The position numbers were made by a program, and so were the translations under genes. Under the pieces are notes generated by a model. It was not told the origin of the DNA. It made no database searches and saw only the letters and a program-made list of their open reading frames with translations. Shown here in pieces: positions 11,749 through 22,094 of a stretch of DNA of 64,000 nt. The first letter of the stretch is position 1. Every line of letters starts with the position of its first letter. The stretch spans positions 5,952,001-6,016,000 of the forward strand of contig JALGAS010000004.1 in the NCBI GenBank assembly GCA_023078685.1, written 5' to 3'. This DNA is from Neopestalotiopsis rosae. Lineage: Eukaryota; Ascomycota; Sordariomycetes; Amphisphaeriales; Sporocadaceae.

Positions 11749-12009
11749 CAGATCCTTGTCGCCATCGGATTGATCGTCCCAGTGGCATCGTTCTTTCCCA
11801 AGGCTCCCATTCTTGTTCTGTACCTTCAGCTATTTTCAGCGAAGAGATGAATCCCGTATGCCGTGTACTTTGGCCCCGTCTTTAATTTCTTCACATATTT
11901 CCCTCGTTGGCAAGCGCCAAATACCATTCTACGCCACGAGGAGGCCTGGCTGGAGGCGAGCTGGCCCTATCGACTAGTCCTCAGCGAGGTCTATAAATGT
12001 CGACAGTGA
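11749..12009 (+). pseudogene. Candidate hydrophobic protein remnant with one in-frame TGA
   Basis: From 11749 the forward frame reads a strongly hydrophobic stretch (ILVAIGLIVPVASFFPKAP onward), meets one TGA at 11848-11850, and continues in the same frame with further hydrophobic sequence (IPYAVYFGPVFNFFTYFPRW) to a TGA at 12007. There is no ATG start. It looks like the tail of a decayed membrane-protein gene. I do not recognise the family, and chance is possible. Confidence 0.2.
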
Positions 12010-12800
12010 AGGCAGCCACGTCTGTGGCGATGAATTTGTATATCCTCATAGTGCCTCTTTGTAAGAACTCAAAGGAATGATGGAGTGATGGGCATCGGTA
12101 TATTGAAGAAATAGCTGAAGTTTACCGTTGGAATCACGTGTACAGGGTCGCGACGGTCTTTGTATACGAATGTGGTTAAGTATGGGCGGCCCCCACGTAT
12201 AACCCCGCACTCTGACACTCTTCCAATTTTGTCAAGCCTTCACTTAGCTGCATCAAAGAGACTGCAGCTTTTCGCCGTCTTCGCGACCGCAACTGCGTAA
12301 GTGTATCATATTAAGAACTTGATGATAAAAAAAAAAGTACTGACGCCGCCAGCGGTGTCGTTGCGAGCATAGTAGATCTGGTCTACTGTGTCGAGCTTCT
12401 AGACTTGGGAGACAGTACCTGGAGAGAGGCTTGTGTTTCCATTACGACGTACGTACTACTTCTGTGCCCTGAATTTCGGACAGTGCCACTTTATCACCAT
12501 ATTGTCATCGTATATTCCTCTTATCCCAGCCATTATGAAAGGGAACATGCGATCGTAAATGTTACACAAGTTGTTCATGCTGATCCTATAGAGCAAGCGA
12601 ATATGCCCGAGCAGGTGTCCGGAATAGGTCTACGACGTGAGCATCACAATTCTACTCTCTAGCATAATGGCCCACGGTCTCCCGATTGGTACAAGTTCTC
12701 TCGATTTTATATGCATATTCATGTTGAGCTAAATGCACTATTTTTGATCACTTTCCATGTTGCTCAAATACATGCATCCTATTGTCAAAGTAACCATCGC
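12010..12800. other. Intergenic, no gene seen
   Basis: Nothing recognisable apart from short frames and an oligo-A run near 12330. Confidence 0.45.
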
Positions 12801-14633
12801 CTACACTACTGGCGCTGATTTTTGGTCGACTTGATTTTTCATATCAGTGGTAACGTCACTAGACCTGCGACTAAACACCAATTTCATCAGTATGACTGTT
12901 CGGCTATTTAAGAAGTATATGTACGAGGTCGGTACTTACGATAAATCACCATGTTCCACTCCATCCACGACCCGAGGCTTTTGTGTCGTTTTGTAAGCAT
13001 GGAACCATCCACCCTTGAAGATGGCGTCGAGCTCTTCCACACTGAGACCGGCGATCTCGGGCACGGTAAGATATACGTAGACGAGTGCAATGAAACACCA
13101 GGCTGCGAAGAAGATAAAGGCACCCCAATTGTTCGTCTGCGATAGAAGAGACGGCATACCGGCATTGACTCCATAGTAGAAGAGCCAATGAAACATTTGC
13201 GACATGGCACTGCCAAAGGAGCGGATTCGATTCGGCCAGAGCTCAGCGCCGAAGACGTAAGGAAGAATAAGCAAGCCTGGAGTGATTAGTAAGTATGCGG
13301 TATTACCAGTCGATTAGGACAATGGGGCAACTCACCGACAGCGTATCCAAATCCATGAAAAAAGATAGCAGCGATGGCAGCTTGAGACGAGCCAGGCGCG
13401 ACTTCTCCTTGTTGCTTGTATTTGAGGAAAATGCCAATATATAGGTCAGAAATCATTTGAATTGTGACGCCAACGAATAGAGACCGCCGCCTGCCCAAAG
13501 CGTCGATGAAGAAGAAGGATGCCAATAGAGTGAAGAAGAACTTTGCCATGGCGTACATGCCACTCAGGAACAGGGAGCGCGTCGTGCCTCCTCCAAGACC
13601 CATCAGTGTCAGAATGGGGACCAGATAGGAAGTGACCGAGTTTGCGCCGGATAGCTGAGCGAGAGCATATGACACGAGAGACTGCTGGACTCGACGCAGG
13701 TTAGCCGGCACAAGAAATGTCTCTTTCAGAATTGCCTTGAATCCCGATCCATTGGCGGTCGTCTCATCAATGATGGAATCTCGGATAGCACTGATCTCTG
13801 CTTGAATGCGAGGATGATCGCGCGGCAATCCACGGAGCTTCTCTAGTGTCTCAATGGCTTCGTCGTGGCGGCCGACCAGGAAAAGCCATCGGGGCGAATC
13901 GCACAAGAAGAAACTCGCGGTAATGCACAAAACGATCCAGATGCAAGGTGAGAACCAAACCACCTGGTACTGCAGTCGTGTAGCGGCCATTGTGGCAAAG
14001 ACGCCATATACGCAAAAGATGGAGACGAACAGCGACATGAGCATGGCCACTGAAAACCAAGAGGCCAGTAGTCCGCGGGTCTCTGGAGGCGCAATCTCTA
14101 CAATAGACATGGTACCCAGGACTGTACATGGTCCAATGCCGAGACCTGCAATGATGCGGGCTGCATAAAGCGCCGGCAGATTTGGTGCAAATACAGCAAT
14201 GAGCTGACCAATGACCCAAATGAGCATGTACAGTCTCAGCGCCCAAAGCCTCCCGATCCGATCATTGACGAAGAAGGAGAGGCCCGCCCCCACACCACAG
14301 CCTATGTAGACGATGGACACGAAGTTGGATATTTCTTTCGAGTTGGTGCCGGAGCTGATGCCAAAGTACTGTTGAAATCCTGGCAAGGATGGAATTACGG
14401 ACGATGAACCTTGGTCCCAAGCTATTCATGCGGTGGAACTCGTTAGCAACTGAAACCAAAGACAAGGAAGCACATGACCGGGGATTCATCTTACTGATTG
14501 GCACGCCACACATCGCGTATAGGGCAGCCGATAGGAGTAGGTGACGGTTGACTATCACCTCGCGAGGTGCATCTCGCATTGCTCTCCCATACTTTGCCAA
14601 CGTTGAGTCGGTCAGGACGCTCTTGAGCGCCAT
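12801..14633 (-). CDS. MFS sugar porter (quinate/hexose-permease type)
   Basis: Plasma-membrane proton symporter of the sugar porter family, the likely uptake step of the cluster. Four exons: 14633-14495, 14421-13336, 13276-12940 and 12870-12801, in phase, 543 aa. The last exon is needed: a perfect GTAAGT donor overlaps the apparent stop at 12936, and splicing adds a 24-residue hydrophilic tail that is typical of this family. Motifs seen are NDRIGRLWALR (motif A), SPRWLFLVGR (sugar porter PESPRWL signature), the second-half motif DALGRRR, and WDQG in helix 1. It is divergent from FAD oxidase paralogue 2, with an 845-bp shared promoter that carries a CTCGG-N6-CCGAG palindrome. Fungal sugar-porter paralogues carry varied polyols, acids and glycosides, so the substrate is open. 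Confidence 0.87.
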
Positions 14634-15478
14634 GGTAACGAGCTTGCAGTTTCCGCTGTTACTGCTTCGGGCTCAGCAGCTGGATATACTGTGATTGTTT
14701 GCCTCAGTATGCAAAGCAGAGAGACTTGTGTCAGAGTGAGCAGCCTCGTGGATGGTGGCACCTCGTACAACAGTGTCGAGAGAACAAGAGGGTTGGCTGC
14801 TCATCTACGGAATATAACTTTCACCGGACTTTGTTGTTTTTATCATCTTCATCGATAATCTAGCTCATCCTATCACGCCCCTGGTCTGCTACAAGTCTGT
14901 TGGGGTTGATAGACTTCTCAGGTTGCCATGCTGAAAGTGGTCATGGACTGTTGATAACGCGCCAGATAGGGAGAAATCGAGTCAGGGAGGCTTGAAGTAA
15001 TAGTACCAACTGAATAGCCTGGAAACACTCGTCGTTTAATGTTACAACTGCTCGGGAGAATCCGACATGCACTAAAAGCCAATGACAGCAATCCACATTG
15101 ATGGTTATTAGTCTACCCAATCAAGTGGCATGATGCAGAACCGTTATCGCGACAAGTGCCGGTTCTCGGGGGAAACCGAGCTAAAACCCCATAGTCAAGA
15201 TGTGGACCTCCAAGGGTCCAAGCATTGACGGGGAGTATGGCATATTCTGTGCCCGTGCAGCCAGTAGTAGTATACTCTGATGATTGGTGAGCATTGAACG
15301 GAGCCATGTCTGGACTGCTCAGGAAAATCACATCCGAAGCTTGTGAGAAACATAGTGGGCGCATGTCACCAGAGCCAGAGATTACAGCTCACCGGTCGCA
15401 CTGAAGGTCGAAAACAGGCTTGCACGACAAAACTCAAACAATCCATCAGCGGAAGAAAGAGCTTAACGCCAAGTCATC
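14634..15478. other. Bidirectional promoter region
   Basis: 845 bp between the start codons of the sugar porter (-) and FAD oxidase paralogue 2 (+). It contains the palindrome at 15165-15180 and no gene. Confidence 0.6.
15165..15180. promoter_or_regulatory. CGG-N6-CCG palindrome, candidate Zn2Cys6 site 1
   Basis: CTCGGGGGAAACCGAG is an inverted repeat CTCGG-N6-CCGAG. Zn2Cys6 dimers commonly bind paired CGG triplets. It lies 299 bp upstream of the FAD oxidase ATG and 532 bp from the sugar porter ATG. The spacer TTTCCC on the other strand matches sites 3, 4 and 5. Confidence 0.5.
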
Positions 15479-16954
15479 ATGGGCAACGGTATTCCGACCA
15501 AGGACCAACCCGTCATCATAGTCGGCAGTGGTATATTCGGGCTCAGCACGGCCCTTCATCTTGCACGCAGGGGTTACCGACAAGTGACTGTGTTTGACAA
15601 ACAACCCTACGATGAAAGTCACTACTCGTATTTCAAAGGCGCCGACGCGGCATCGGCAGACATCAACAAGATCGTCCGGTCCGCCTACGGCTCGCAGACC
15701 GAGTATCAAGATCTCTCAACCGAGGCGATTGCGGGATGGCATGAGTGGAACAACGAGTTGGCCGCGGGCAAGAACCTTCCCCCTGGCATGAGCCAGCAGG
15801 ACGCCATCTTCATCCCGAATGGAAATCTGTCCTTGTCAACAGCGCCCACTCTGCCTGACTGGGAACTTGCTTGCATTGATGGAATGGAGAGAGCAGGTCA
15901 TCTCGATACACAATTGGCCACGACGGATCCGAGGCACCGAGAAGTGGCTCACCGAAAGGGCATAGACCATCTGTTGGACCCCTTTCGGAGGGAGGCTCGA
16001 GGCAAAGCCAATGTTAGCGTCCTGGATACAACCGGAGGAACAGCTGTAGCCGACAAGGCATGCCGATTGGCCCTCGAAAAGGCGAGATCGCTAGGTGTGA
16101 AATTTGTATTTGGCCTTGATGTGGGCAAGTTTGAGTCCTTTGTGCGTGAAGGCCCGAAAATAATTGGCATCAAAACCGCCGACGGGAAAGCGCATCATGC
16201 AAACATGACCATAATGGCATGTGGTGGCTGGACTCCGGTATTGGTACCACAGCTCGATGGACTCTGCGAGGCGACTGCGGGCAGCGTAGCGCTGTTGAAG
16301 ATCCCGCGATCATCTCCAATGTGGAATAGACTGGGCCCCGATCAATTTCCAACCTTCACGTGGAATATGCGGGCTGGTGCTGGTGGCTGCGTGTATGGTT
16401 TCGCACGAGATAACGATGGATGGTTCAAAGTTGGCTACAGAGGCACAAAGTATACCAACCCATTGTCCCAGGCCGACGGCAAGGAGCGGAGCACGCCAGT
16501 GACTCGCTGGTCTCCCGCGCATCGCGATGGCAATGAACCAGTAGGCAGCGCTCTGACATCGTTCCCGGTGCAAGCACATCGTGTGATTCAAGGGTTTCTT
16601 GACGAATACCTCCCAGAACTGGCGCAAGAAGGGATCACTATCGACACAACCCGCATCTGCTGGTATACCGATACTTACGATAATCACTTCGTCGTCGACC
16701 GCGTTCCCGAATGTGAGGGCCTCATGGTTGCGACAGGTGGAAGTGGACACGCGTTCAAGTACTTGCCAAATATTGGCAATTGGGTTGTTGATGTCATGGA
16801 GCGAGTCAATCTCGAAAGGCCTGCCATCAGAGCTTGGCGCTGGCGGACATCAAGTCCAGAGAACCTGATCAATCAGTTGATGGAAGGATCGAATGGTCTA
16901 CGAGCACTGGGAAACATTGCCATGTCACAACAAGGTAAAAGCTCGAAATTGTAA
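15479..16954 (+). CDS. FAD-dependent amine oxidase, MSOX / fructosyl-amine oxidase type (paralogue 2)
   Basis: Single-exon 491-aa flavoenzyme of the same DAO family as the gene at 8780. The ADP-binding motif is IIVGSGIFGLS (about residues 13-23), followed by DINKIVRSAYG. The covalent-flavin Cys is in ICWYTDTYDNHF, by analogy with Cys315 of monomeric sarcosine oxidase. ATGGSGHAFKYLPNIG and WRWR follow. The reaction would be oxidation of a secondary amine to an imine with H2O2; fungal relatives act on fructosyl amino acids, saccharopine or pipecolate. It shares a promoter with the sugar porter and ends tail to tail, 272 bp from the HglS-like gene. The lack of introns contrasts with seven introns in paralogue 1. 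Confidence 0.88.
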   Translation: MGNGIPTKDQPVIIVGSGIFGLSTALHLARRGYRQVTVFDKQPYDESHYSYFKGADAASADINKIVRSAYGSQTEYQDLSTEAIAGWHEWNNELAAGKNLPPGMSQQDAIFIPNGNLSLSTAPTLPDWELACIDGMERAGHLDTQLATTDPRHREVAHRKGIDHLLDPFRREARGKANVSVLDTTGGTAVADKACRLALEKARSLGVKFVFGLDVGKFESFVREGPKIIGIKTADGKAHHANMTIMACGGWTPVLVPQLDGLCEATAGSVALLKIPRSSPMWNRLGPDQFPTFTWNMRAGAGGCVYGFARDNDGWFKVGYRGTKYTNPLSQADGKERSTPVTRWSPAHRDGNEPVGSALTSFPVQAHRVIQGFLDEYLPELAQEGITIDTTRICWYTDTYDNHFVVDRVPECEGLMVATGGSGHAFKYLPNIGNWVVDVMERVNLERPAIRAWRWRTSSPENLINQLMEGSNGLRALGNIAMSQQGKSSKL

Positions 16955-17226
16955 TGAATAATCAATAAATGACATTGATCATATGATACATGGTTCATCT
17001 CCCCATGCTAGTAGGTCGCAGATTATCCGGTCCAGGCGGATTTTCATCAAATATGACTATGGTCTAACACAGTTACGTTTACAGGATCGAAAATTGACAA
17101 TATCTTGTAGAGTATCTGATCCAACAATTGGAATAATGTAGTTTGTAGTATTGTTTCACGGTAAACCATGTAATACATGTGCTTGTAAACAGGGTTCCTA
17201 TCCTGCTTTTTGGTAGCGGTAGTCTT

Positions 17227-18826
17227 TTATCGGGGTGATAGCACACTCCTCAGCATTGTGAGACATGACTGGAGGCTCTCTTGCTGCGCTGCTGCATATA
17301 ATTGATTTGGGTCGACCACCGACCTTCCAAGTGCAGCTTCGAGAGCCAAGAGATCAGGTTTTTTCTGCAACGGCTCCTGACTGGATCCTGGGCCAGGCCG
17401 CAAATTCGATTGAAAGATACCCGCCGCAGAGAAAGGCAAAAAGTCCTCGTAGGTAATCGGCACCGTTTCGATTGCACCTGCGTCGATGAGCCTCTCCAGG
17501 TCCTTTTCCTCGCTAAGTCCAGGAGGGATAACTGCAGTATCGACCAAGTGGTGACGTGACTTTGATGTGCATCGGTACTTGAAGTAGACTAGACCACCCT
17601 TTCGCAACTCGGTCCTTTTCCTCGCTAAGTCCAGGAGGGATAACTGCAGTATCGACCAAGTGGTGACGTGACTTTGATGTGCATCGGTACTTGAAGTAGA
17701 CTAGACCACCCTTTCGCAACTCGTCCCATGTGTCGGGATAACTTTGGAACTTCTCTTCCACCATGGCATCTACTACTTCGGGACTCGAGCCTAGCGATGA
17801 GTCGAGGGCTTCGCCGAGAAGCTTGTCATACAGTGCTCGCCCAGCGGGCGTCACTGCCGTGCCTCGTTCCTCGATCTCCCCAAAACGAGCCTTGTGCGAA
17901 CCATCGACAAATTCAGCGGTGTCACCATCTCCCGTTTCAAACTGAATGCGCTCTTCTAGGGCGATGAAGCTAGTTTGTCGTAGTAGAATCGGGAACTTGC
18001 GGGCCGGCGGTCCTTCGATGCGCTCTTTCACCACCATGTGTTGCTCTTGCATTGCTCGCTGCGCACGACCGATATCAAGCGTTCGAGGAGTCAAATGATT
18101 GATGTGGGAAGTTTGAAAGCAGGCAATGTCGGCTAGAATTGGATGCTCATTTTTCAGGATTTCGTACTCTGTGCGCGTGGCTGCTGCGACTGGGGCCCAG
18201 CAAAATGTGCGCAGAGCTTCGCGGATAAACACTTCTCCTTGCTGGCAATCGAGACGATGGTCCTGATGTTCTGCAATCTGGAGCATTTCTATAAGTTGTT
18301 GACTGAAAATGTTTCGCTCGGATAATAGTCGAAGGGCTAGATCCCTCGCAGCATCCGACTGTAACAATTCTGGCCGGAGAAGTGTGGTGAAGATGCGAAA
18401 GGGATTGCGCGACAGGGAAGACTCGCAAATCGGCCGAAAACAGGTGGCGTGCATGGGCAGACTGGCAACCGAGAGGTCATAGTAGCCAACTGGTTGCATT
18501 CCCATCAATGCGAAAATGCGACGAACGGTGCCCAGTTCCTCTGGGGTGCCGAGGCGAATTGCGCCATGTCGCTCGAGCATCAGACGCTCCAAGCGGTCTG
18601 TGGTGGGTGACTCTGTTGAACTCTGGGAGATAATTTCTCTATTCACACCGCCCACTATTTGCACAAGATCTCCATACAGGGGAACCTCTTCCTTGTACAT
18701 TTGGGACATTGCCGTGGCAAACGCAGCGCGGAGGTCGTCAGGGTGTACTAAGAAAGCTTCATTGGCCATTGTTGCTATTGAGCCAAAGGCTGAAAGCTGG
18801 CGTGAGGGCAGAACGGAAGATGTCAT
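17227..18826 (-). pseudogene. hglS: HglS-like 2-oxoadipate dioxygenase/decarboxylase (DUF1338), frameshifted by a tandem duplication
   Basis: The family converts 2-oxoadipate to D-2-hydroxyglutarate with O2 and a divalent metal in lysine breakdown. The start is ATG 18826, or 18769, where MANEAFLVHPDDLR matches the usual N-terminus. The metal-ligand candidates are present: His in MHATCFRP, His in HINHLTPRTLD and Glu in FGEIEERG. The C-terminal block YEDFLPFSAAGIFQSNL is encoded in another frame. A perfect 112-bp direct duplication (17499-17722) shifts the frame, so translation leaves the family sequence after SEEKD and stops near 17513. Without the extra copy the product would be about 495 aa (476 from the second ATG), near the family length of about 460. 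No strong GT donor would remove the extra copy, although weak splices cannot be excluded. Two CGG-N6-CCG sites lie upstream. Confidence 0.82.
17499..17722. repeat. Perfect 112-bp tandem duplication
   Basis: Two adjacent copies, 17499-17610 and 17611-17722, with no difference that I can find. The length is not a multiple of three, so it shifts the frame of the HglS-like gene. Perfect identity suggests a recent event or an assembly error. Confidence 0.95.
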
Positions 18827-18947
18827 TATAGTACAATTGGAAGAATGGTGATAGCGACTTCAATCATTTTTGCACTGCGACGACTGTAAGTATTTATGAG
18901 CTATTCCTCGATTTTCCCAGCGCCAACAGTTGTTTCAAACCATGTGC

Positions 18948-18959
18948 CGGCGCAAACCG
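18948..18959. promoter_or_regulatory. CGG-N6-CCG palindrome, candidate site 2
   Basis: CGGCGCAAACCG, 122 bp upstream of the HglS-like start codon. It has the same triplet spacing as the other sites but a different spacer. Confidence 0.4.
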
Positions 18960-19121
18960 AGCGACACTTGGTAGTATCGGGATTCTGGCACCAGGTAAAC
19001 CATCATGTATTCAATTGTTGACTATGTATAAGCATAGATGGTCCGGTATGTGTGAAGTGGATCTGACACGGATTATTCCTTGCGTGGTTGGTGGTCGTCT
19101 GACAGTCAGTTACCATGATAC

Positions 19122-19137
19122 CTCGGGGTCCCCCGAA
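19122..19137. promoter_or_regulatory. CGG-N6-CCG palindrome, candidate site 3
   Basis: CTCGGGGTCCCCCGAA, about 300 bp upstream of the HglS-like start. The extended half-site CTCGG and the TCCC spacer are shared with sites 1, 4 and 5. Confidence 0.5.
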
Positions 19138-19511
19138 CTAGACCTGGCCTTGAGAAGTGCCGTTCCCAGCTTCGAGACGACATGGTAAGGTGTCAATAAA
19201 TTGTGGTACGTCTCAATTTGGGACTTTCCCGCTGTGATATGGACCCTTTCCTCTGATATCAAATAGTTTAATGGTAGTCATAACTCACGTCGGTTGTTCG
19301 TCGAACTGGAGGGCGTGGGTGTGCGATACCCGGAAGCGAACTAGCTGCCAGGAGAATCACCCTTTCACACAGTATCTCGTCATTCCATCAATTTGAAGAA
19401 TCTTGAAGTTGTCGACTTGTTAAATAAACTGGTAGCTGATTTAATACCAACGTTATTCAGGTGGTCTATCTTGTATATTGCCACACCAAAAACTGGTCCT
19501 CAAGTTTTGTG

Positions 19512-20589
19512 CTACGACTTCACCACGGGTGTATTGACCGGTGAATTAGGCTTGCCTTTAGTAAATAATGCCCGGATATTTTCAAAACATTCTCTTTCAG
19601 CCTTTTGAAACGCGACATCAGTCAAACCTCCCAAGTGCGGCTGTATAACGACCTTGTCACTCTGCAAGAAGTAGGCGTCCGGCTTGGGCTCGTTGACAAA
19701 CACATCCAGACCAGCCCGCGCCACCTTCCCCGACTCTAGAGCGGCGATCATCGCCTTCTCGTCTACCACTGCGCCCCGCGCCGTGTTGATAAGAAACACG
19801 CCGTCCTTCATGGCGGCGAATTGGGCCTCGCCAATCAGGCCAGTGGTTTCGGCGTTGAGGGGGCAGTTTAGCGAGACCACATCTGAGGAGCCGAGGAGCT
19901 CATCCAAAGTTTTGCAATACGTAGCACCATATTTTGTCTCCTCTTCCGTAGAGAGCTGTGACCTGTTGTGATAGATGATTTTCATGTTGAAAGCGGCCGC
20001 CTTCTTGGCCAGATACTGTATGTAGATTGTCAGTTTTGTTGTGTAGAACTCGGACCTCAACTCATACCTTTCCAATCGCGCCCATGCCGACAATTCCCAG
20101 AGTCAGACCGGAGGGATCCCGCCCCGGTACCAAGTTTGCAGCTGCCCGCCACGAGCCGCCCCGCGCGCTTTTCTCGGCGTTGGTGGTGTTTCTCAATGTC
20201 GCCAGGGTGAGGAAAATGGCCATGTCTGCGGTGGCCTCGGCGACCGCATTGACGGTATTACAAAAGTAGATGCCTTGCGACGCCATCCAGTCTACGTCAA
20301 ACTCGTTGAATCCGGCGCTGGCCGAAGTGATGATCTTGCAACCGGGCGCGAGCGCCTTGAGCAGATCCTCGTCAAACGGCTCGTACGGAGGCGTGCCCAT
20401 GCGAATGATAAATGCATCTATTGGGCCATTTTGCTTGATGTCCTCTGGAAGCATGGATTGGGTCTCTGCCCGGTTCGTTGCCGGTAGGACCGAGTAAGTG
20501 AACTCTCGCTGGAAATCTGCTAGGAAATCGCTCCCAACATATTTGGGCTCCCCCAAACAAACGACGCGCGGCTTTCTGATAATGGCCAT
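19512..20589 (-). CDS. D-isomer-specific 2-hydroxyacid dehydrogenase (NAD(P)-dependent)
   Basis: Cytosolic-type oxidoreductase that interconverts 2-oxoacids and D-2-hydroxyacids (glyoxylate/hydroxypyruvate-reductase-like). Two exons, 20589-20068 and 20015-19512, split by a 52-bp intron, 341 aa. The nucleotide-binding motif GIVGMGAIGK is cut just after its Lys by the intron. The catalytic Arg (NTARGAVVDE), Glu (FVNEPKPD) and His (QPHLGGLT) are all present. The 520-bp intergenic region shared with the divergent racemase-family gene holds two CGG-N6-CCG palindromes. In the cluster it could act on the hydroxyacid or oxoacid made by the HglS-like enzyme, but this family is not the classical FAD D-2-hydroxyglutarate dehydrogenase, so that pairing is inference. 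Confidence 0.9.
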
Positions 20590-20865
20590 GATTGTGAGAT
20601 TGACGGATGCTGAAATTTGCGAATGGGAAGAATAAAGGCAGACGATCCGAGTTCGTTGCCTTGAATTGAACTGCCAAGCTGAAAAAGTGAAGAAAAACTT
20701 GAAAATTTCCTACTAAGTCCCGGCAGAGGTCAATCTTGGAATTCAAATGACCTATTGATGAAATCAAACCTCAAGGCGAGGTTAAGCCGGTAGGCAGCCG
20801 AGCATCGGTCTTCCATTGCCCGGTGCGGAATGAGGTGCTCTCCACATCGGCTCCAAATGTGTATG

Positions 20866-20881
20866 CTCGGATTCCCCCGTG
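20866..20881. promoter_or_regulatory. CGG-N6-CCG palindrome, candidate site 4
   Basis: CTCGGATTCCCCCGTG, 277 bp upstream of the dehydrogenase start and 229 bp upstream of the racemase-family start. Confidence 0.5.
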
Positions 20882-20940
20882 GTTGGTCTATTCTGTCGCT
20901 TCCGTAGAGGAGCCCCGCCCGGCTTGTATGGCGCTGGATG

Positions 20941-20956
20941 ATCGGGTTCCCCCGAG
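20941..20956. promoter_or_regulatory. CGG-N6-CCG palindrome, candidate site 5
   Basis: ATCGGGTTCCCCCGAG, with the same TTCCC spacer as site 4. It lies 154 bp upstream of the racemase-family start codon. Confidence 0.5.
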
Positions 20957-21109
20957 TGCCTTCACGGGAAGAAAGTGGGGCAAAGCCACATTACCTACAC
21001 GGAATATGTCAACCACCATCACAAGCGTGTTCGAATGAATGATAATAAGCGTTCGGTAAAGGGACAATACGGATCCGATACTTCATTTCGTCTTCCTTTG
21101 AGCTAAAAT

Positions 21110-22006
21110 ATGACATCGTCAGAGGTAGCAACGGCGTTGACGCCAGCCCAGCAAAGCCCAGCGTCACTGCCACCGCTGGGCTTCATCTCCGTCGAGGTGA
21201 TCTTACACAGACCACCGGGGGACCCATTCAACGAGGCAACTTGGCCTTTCCCATTGATTCGCGAACGGGCAAAAGACTCCAAAGAGTCACAGGTCGTCTC
21301 TTCGACGGGATATGACGATGACTTCATTGCTCGTTTCGTCGACGCTGGCCAGAGGCTGGTGCAAAGAGGCGCCGTGGGCATTATTACCAGCTGTGGCTTC
21401 TTAGCCATGGCGCAACCAGAGTAAGTGTCTTTATTCAAGTTTGGAACGGATAGTATAGAAACGACATAGAAACGACAATTACCTAGGTAGTTATCATATG
21501 CCGCTACAGACAAGATTAACAGCTCTAGACTGTCCGAGCGCCTGCCTGTCCCTGTCCTCACGTCTGCGCTAGTTCAGGTCCCATCAATCATTGCCCTGCT
21601 AGCCCCGAAGCAGAAAGTCGGCATCCTTACCTACGATGACAGTCGTTTGGGAGATATGCACCTCGAAAAGCTCGGGATCCTACCGTCACGGGTGTGCATT
21701 CAAGGTGCTCCGGCAGATGGCCATCTTCGTCATCACATACAAGACGGCGCCAAATATGTACACGAACAGATTGAGACAGAGCTGGTGGAAGTTGCACAAG
21801 AAATGGTGAGCAAATATCCAGAAATAGCTGCAGTATGTTTGGAGTGTACAAATATGCCGCCATTTGCAGAGGCCATTCAGAAAGCGATTGGCAAACCCGT
21901 ATATGATATCTACACGGCCGGGTCTTGGTTTTACTCTGGGCTTGTAACGAGACGACCATCTCGTTGGAATCCTGTACCCATAGATACGATAGAAAGTAGA
22001 AGATGA
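21110..22006 (+). CDS. Asp/Glu/hydantoin racemase-superfamily protein
   Basis: Two exons, 21110-21420 and 21523-22006 (102-bp GT-AG intron), 264 aa. The two catalytic cysteines of the superfamily are present: ITSCGF in the N-terminal half and CLECTNMPPFA in the C-terminal half. Both proton-transfer residues seem kept, so an active racemase or isomerase is plausible. Related families with the same fold include hydantoin racemase, maleate isomerase and arylmalonate decarboxylase, and I cannot choose between them. It is divergent from the D-2-hydroxyacid dehydrogenase and convergent with the class II aldolase, 88 bp away. Two CGG-N6-CCG sites lie in its promoter. Confidence 0.82.
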
Positions 22007-22094
22007 AAATTTCTAGTGCGCGTCGTGTTTTCAATTAACCATTGTCTGCAAAAAATGCTTACTCAATCTCTTCAATTGCAGGGACATACCGACT

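Larger units (their letters stand above)
18827..19511. other. Promoter of the HglS-like gene and 3' region of the dehydrogenase
   Basis: No gene seen. The segment carries two CGG-N6-CCG palindromes, at 18948 and 19122. Confidence 0.55.
20590..21109. other. Bidirectional promoter between the dehydrogenase and racemase-family genes
   Basis: 520 bp, no gene, with two CGG-N6-CCG palindromes 75 bp apart. Confidence 0.6.

Noticed and set aside
12936..12939. Stop codon ending the sugar porter at 12936
   Set aside because: The stop overlaps a perfect GTAAGT donor, and splicing to 12870 adds a typical hydrophilic tail.
17499..17722. Intron created by the 112-bp duplication
   Set aside because: The unit contains no AGGT, so exact GT-AG removal of one copy is impossible. 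Only weak donors could make other frame-restoring splices.
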